From assembly GCA_910588325.1 (NCBI GenBank), contig CAJUPP010000010.1, forward strand, positions 8,795-72,794: a stretch of DNA of 64,000 nt. Reading direction: 5' to 3'. The position numbers and the translations under genes were made by a program. Source of the DNA: an uncultured Hungatella sp. (GTDB lineage: Bacteria; Bacillota; Clostridia; Lachnospirales; Lachnospiraceae). Position 1 is the first letter of the stretch. Each line of letters starts with the position of its first letter. This document shows positions 62,389-64,000 of this stretch, one piece after another. The notes beneath the pieces were generated by a model. The model worked only from the letters and a program-made list of their open reading frames with translations. It made no database searches and was not told the origin of the DNA.

Positions 62389-63330
62389 TTAAAACAAATC
62401 CTTTTTCGAGAAAATCAAAGCAACTACCAGAGAAAGCACCGCTGCCACCCCCAGCACAATCCAGAATCCATAGATACTGTTGGCAAAGGGCATTCCGGCA
62501 GTATTCACATTCATTCCGTAAAAACTTGCCACCATAGTCGGTATGGACATAACAATTGTGATGGTCGCCAAAAACTTCATGACAATATTCAGGTTATTGG
62601 AGATAACCGATGCAAATGCATCCATGGTCCCACTTAAAATGCCACTGTAAATATTGGCCATTTCAATGGCTTGCTTGTTCTCAATAATAACATCTTCCAA
62701 AAGTTCCGTGTCCTCCGGGTACTTCTTAATCCGCTCATTCTTTAAAAGCTTCTCAAATACCACTTCATTGGAACGCAGGGACGTAGTAAAATACACCAGG
62801 CTCTTTTCCAGCTCCAGAAGCTCAATAAGCTCCTGGTTCTTCTGGGACTGGTGCAGCTTTCGCTCCACCATATCGCTTTTTTTGTCAATCACCCTCAGAT
62901 ACTGCAGGAACTGGGACGCATTCCTGTACAGAATCTGCAAAATAAACCGGGTCCTCATATGCGTATAGAAATCTTTTACTCTGCCATCCATAAATGCCGT
63001 CAAAATGGGAGTTTCTTCCAGGCATACCGTAATGATACTCTGCTCTGTCGTTATGATGCCCAAAGGAATGGTAATATACCAGTCCTTTCCGCTTCTTTCT
63101 TCAATAGAAGGAATATCCACCAGAACCAGCGTGTAATTATCTTCCACTTCGATTCGGGAACGTTCTTCTTCATCCAGAGGTGCTTTCAGATGGTCCGGGT
63201 CTATCCCATACTTCTCGGAAATTTCCAAAATCTCCGTAGCCGTCGGATTGGTAAGCGCCACCCAGGCTCCAGCCTGCACTTCATCCTTCTGATGGATTGC
63301 TCCATCTTCTGTCATAAAAATCTGAATCAT
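62389..63330 (-). CDS. CorA-family divalent metal transporter
   Basis: 313 residues. A soluble N-terminal domain and long helix precede two C-terminal membrane segments; the signature 'YGMNV' stands at the end of the first. This is the Mg2+/Co2+ channel family working as a pentamer in the cytoplasmic membrane. Two N-terminal regions ('WVALTNPT', 'LDEEERSRIEVEDNYTLVLVDIP') match the subgroup common in Firmicutes. GGGAGG precedes the ATG, and a perfect-consensus promoter lies upstream. Transported ion inferred from family. Confidence 0.92.
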   Translation of the reverse strand: MIQIFMTEDGAIHQKDEVQAGAWVALTNPTATEILEISEKYGIDPDHLKAPLDEEERSRIEVEDNYTLVLVDIPSIEERSGKDWYITIPLGIITTEQSIITVCLEETPILTAFMDGRVKDFYTHMRTRFILQILYRNASQFLQYLRVIDKKSDMVERKLHQSQKNQELIELLELEKSLVYFTTSLRSNEVVFEKLLKNERIKKYPEDTELLEDVIIENKQAIEMANIYSGILSGTMDAFASVISNNLNIVMKFLATITIVMSIPTMVASFYGMNVNTAGMPFANSIYGFWIVLGVAAVLSLVVALIFSKKDLF

Positions 63331-63395
63331 CGTCTCTCCCTCCCATCTACTCTTAGCTTTTTATAACGCCTGATGCCATTCTATTACATTTTTCC

Positions 63396-63424
63396 ATTAT
63401 AGATTCTGCTTGTAAGTTTGTCAA
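63396..63424 (-). promoter_or_regulatory. Consensus promoter of the corA-like gene
   Basis: Minus strand TTGACA (63419-63424), exactly 17 bases, TATAAT (63396-63401): a perfect sigma-A-type consensus. Confidence 0.85.
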
Positions 63425-63456
63425 ACAGATTGCTTCTTTTTGGCATAATCCACCGA

Positions 63457-63485
63457 TTGTATTCTTTTTATTTTTGTGGTACACT
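63457..63485 (+). promoter_or_regulatory. Promoter of the acyl-CoA dehydratase activase gene
   Basis: TTGTAT (63457-63462), 17 bases, TACACT (63480-63485), about 65 bases before the ATG. Confidence 0.45.
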
Positions 63486-63549
63486 TGCTAGTAACGTTTT
63501 TATTTTCAATGTTTCACACGCAAAGGAGGCAGGGGGATTCCCCTCACAT

Positions 63550-64000
63550 ATGAAAAAACAATATTTATTAGGAATCGATATCGGTTCCACTACGGTAAAG
63601 ATTGCTGTCTTAGATGATACATATAGCCAGGATCCGGTCTCTTCGAATGAACGCTCTCAGCTTCAATCCGTGGTATTCTCCGGATATGAACGGCATTTTG
63701 CCAACATTCAGGAAACTCTGGCTCTTCTTCTTCGCCAGGCATATGAAAAGCTGGATTCCATAGAGCTGTATCCGGTCATCACCGGTTCCGGCGGATTGAC
63801 CTTGTCCAAACATCTTAAAGTCCCGTTCATTCAGGAGGTTGTTGCAGTCGCCACCTCCTTAAAAGATTATGCCCCTCAGACAGACGTGGCCATTGAATTA
63901 GGCGGTGAAGACGCCAAAATTATTTATTTTACAGGCGGTATTGACCAGAGAATGAACGGAATCTGTGCCGGCGGCACCGGTTCTTTTATTGACCAGATGG
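63550..64000 (+). CDS. Acyl-CoA dehydratase activase (BadF/BcrA ATPase family), N-terminal part
   Basis: 150 codons are visible before the window ends. The ASKHA ATPase motif 'LGIDIGSTTVKIAVLD' opens the protein; 'ELGGEDAKIIYF' and 'NGICAGGTGSFIDQM' follow, the latter with the cysteine of the bridging 4Fe-4S site found in 2-hydroxyglutaryl-CoA dehydratase activators. In long fused forms this domain is followed by the dehydratase subunits; that part is outside the window. AAAGGAGG lies 20 bases before the ATG, with a small GGGG-ATT-CCCC hairpin between that would shorten the distance. Confidence 0.88.
   Translation, partial: MKKQYLLGIDIGSTTVKIAVLDDTYSQDPVSSNERSQLQSVVFSGYERHFANIQETLALLLRQAYEKLDSIELYPVITGSGGLTLSKHLKVPFIQEVVAVATSLKDYAPQTDVAIELGGEDAKIIYFTGGIDQRMNGICAGGTGSFIDQM

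Noticed and set aside
1..64000. CRISPR array, insertion sequence, integrase or prophage
   Set aside because: No regularly spaced repeats, transposase, integrase or phage genes were found in any reading of the window.

Overview
The window looks like a chromosomal segment of a spore-forming gut-type Clostridia, most probably Lachnospiraceae. The reasons are moderate GC by eye, many TTG and GTG starts behind strong AGGAGG sites, RNase Y, HemZ, a probable SpoIIM, two YesM/YesN-type two-component systems, Lpl/YtcP-type ABC importers, and a block of relA, an MBL hydrolase gene, hemZ, hisS and aspS. Genus and species cannot be read from this sequence. Most genes lie on the minus strand.

Layout. Positions 1-8015 hold a partial MMPL exporter with a divergent TetR regulator, then metA, ligA, an rluF-like gene, queA and two small unknown membrane proteins. 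A tRNA-Arg(CCG) follows at 8215-8286, then a gene-free stretch that appears to fold into a nested RNA structure. From 8603 to 28820 lies a large glycan-uptake region. Its first unit is LplB/LplC-type permeases, a solute-binding lipoprotein, two Gfo/Idh/MocA oxidoreductases, a GntR regulator and a GH3 glycosidase. Its second unit is a solute-binding lipoprotein, two permeases and a GH2 glycosidase. Directly upstream of the second unit sit four overlapping regulatory genes: an AraC-type DNA-binding domain, a non-lipidated paralogue of the transport binding protein, a histidine kinase and a response regulator. I read these four as a sensing module for the neighbouring importer.

Positions 29053-37045 and 37101-46001 are mainly housekeeping: probable spoIIM, nudF, a cell-wall-binding protein, rny, recX-recA with a near-perfect promoter and an SOS box, aspS, hisS, hemZ, an MBL hydrolase and relA. 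A pectin-degradation pair (GH28 and GH105, back to back) sits between hisS and hemZ. Next come a broken HD-hydrolase gene, an inositol-phosphatase family gene, an Rrf2 regulator and an FAD oxidoreductase/SDR pair of unknown pathway.

Positions 51262-58495 hold a small secreted protein, a cytoplasmic-looking subtilisin-family protease, a second YesM/YesN system, and, divergently, a solute-binding lipoprotein followed by a creatininase-family enzyme with no permease genes beside it. The window ends with lysA, pyk, a rhomboid-like membrane protein with a zinc ribbon, a CorA-type transporter, and the start of a BadF/BcrA-type acyl-CoA dehydratase activase.

The items most worth a second look are the four-gene sensing module (23865-28820), the folded intergenic stretch (about 8365-8584), the pectinase pair placed inside the translation and stringent-response block, the binding protein and creatininase without permeases, and several perfect intergenic palindromes.
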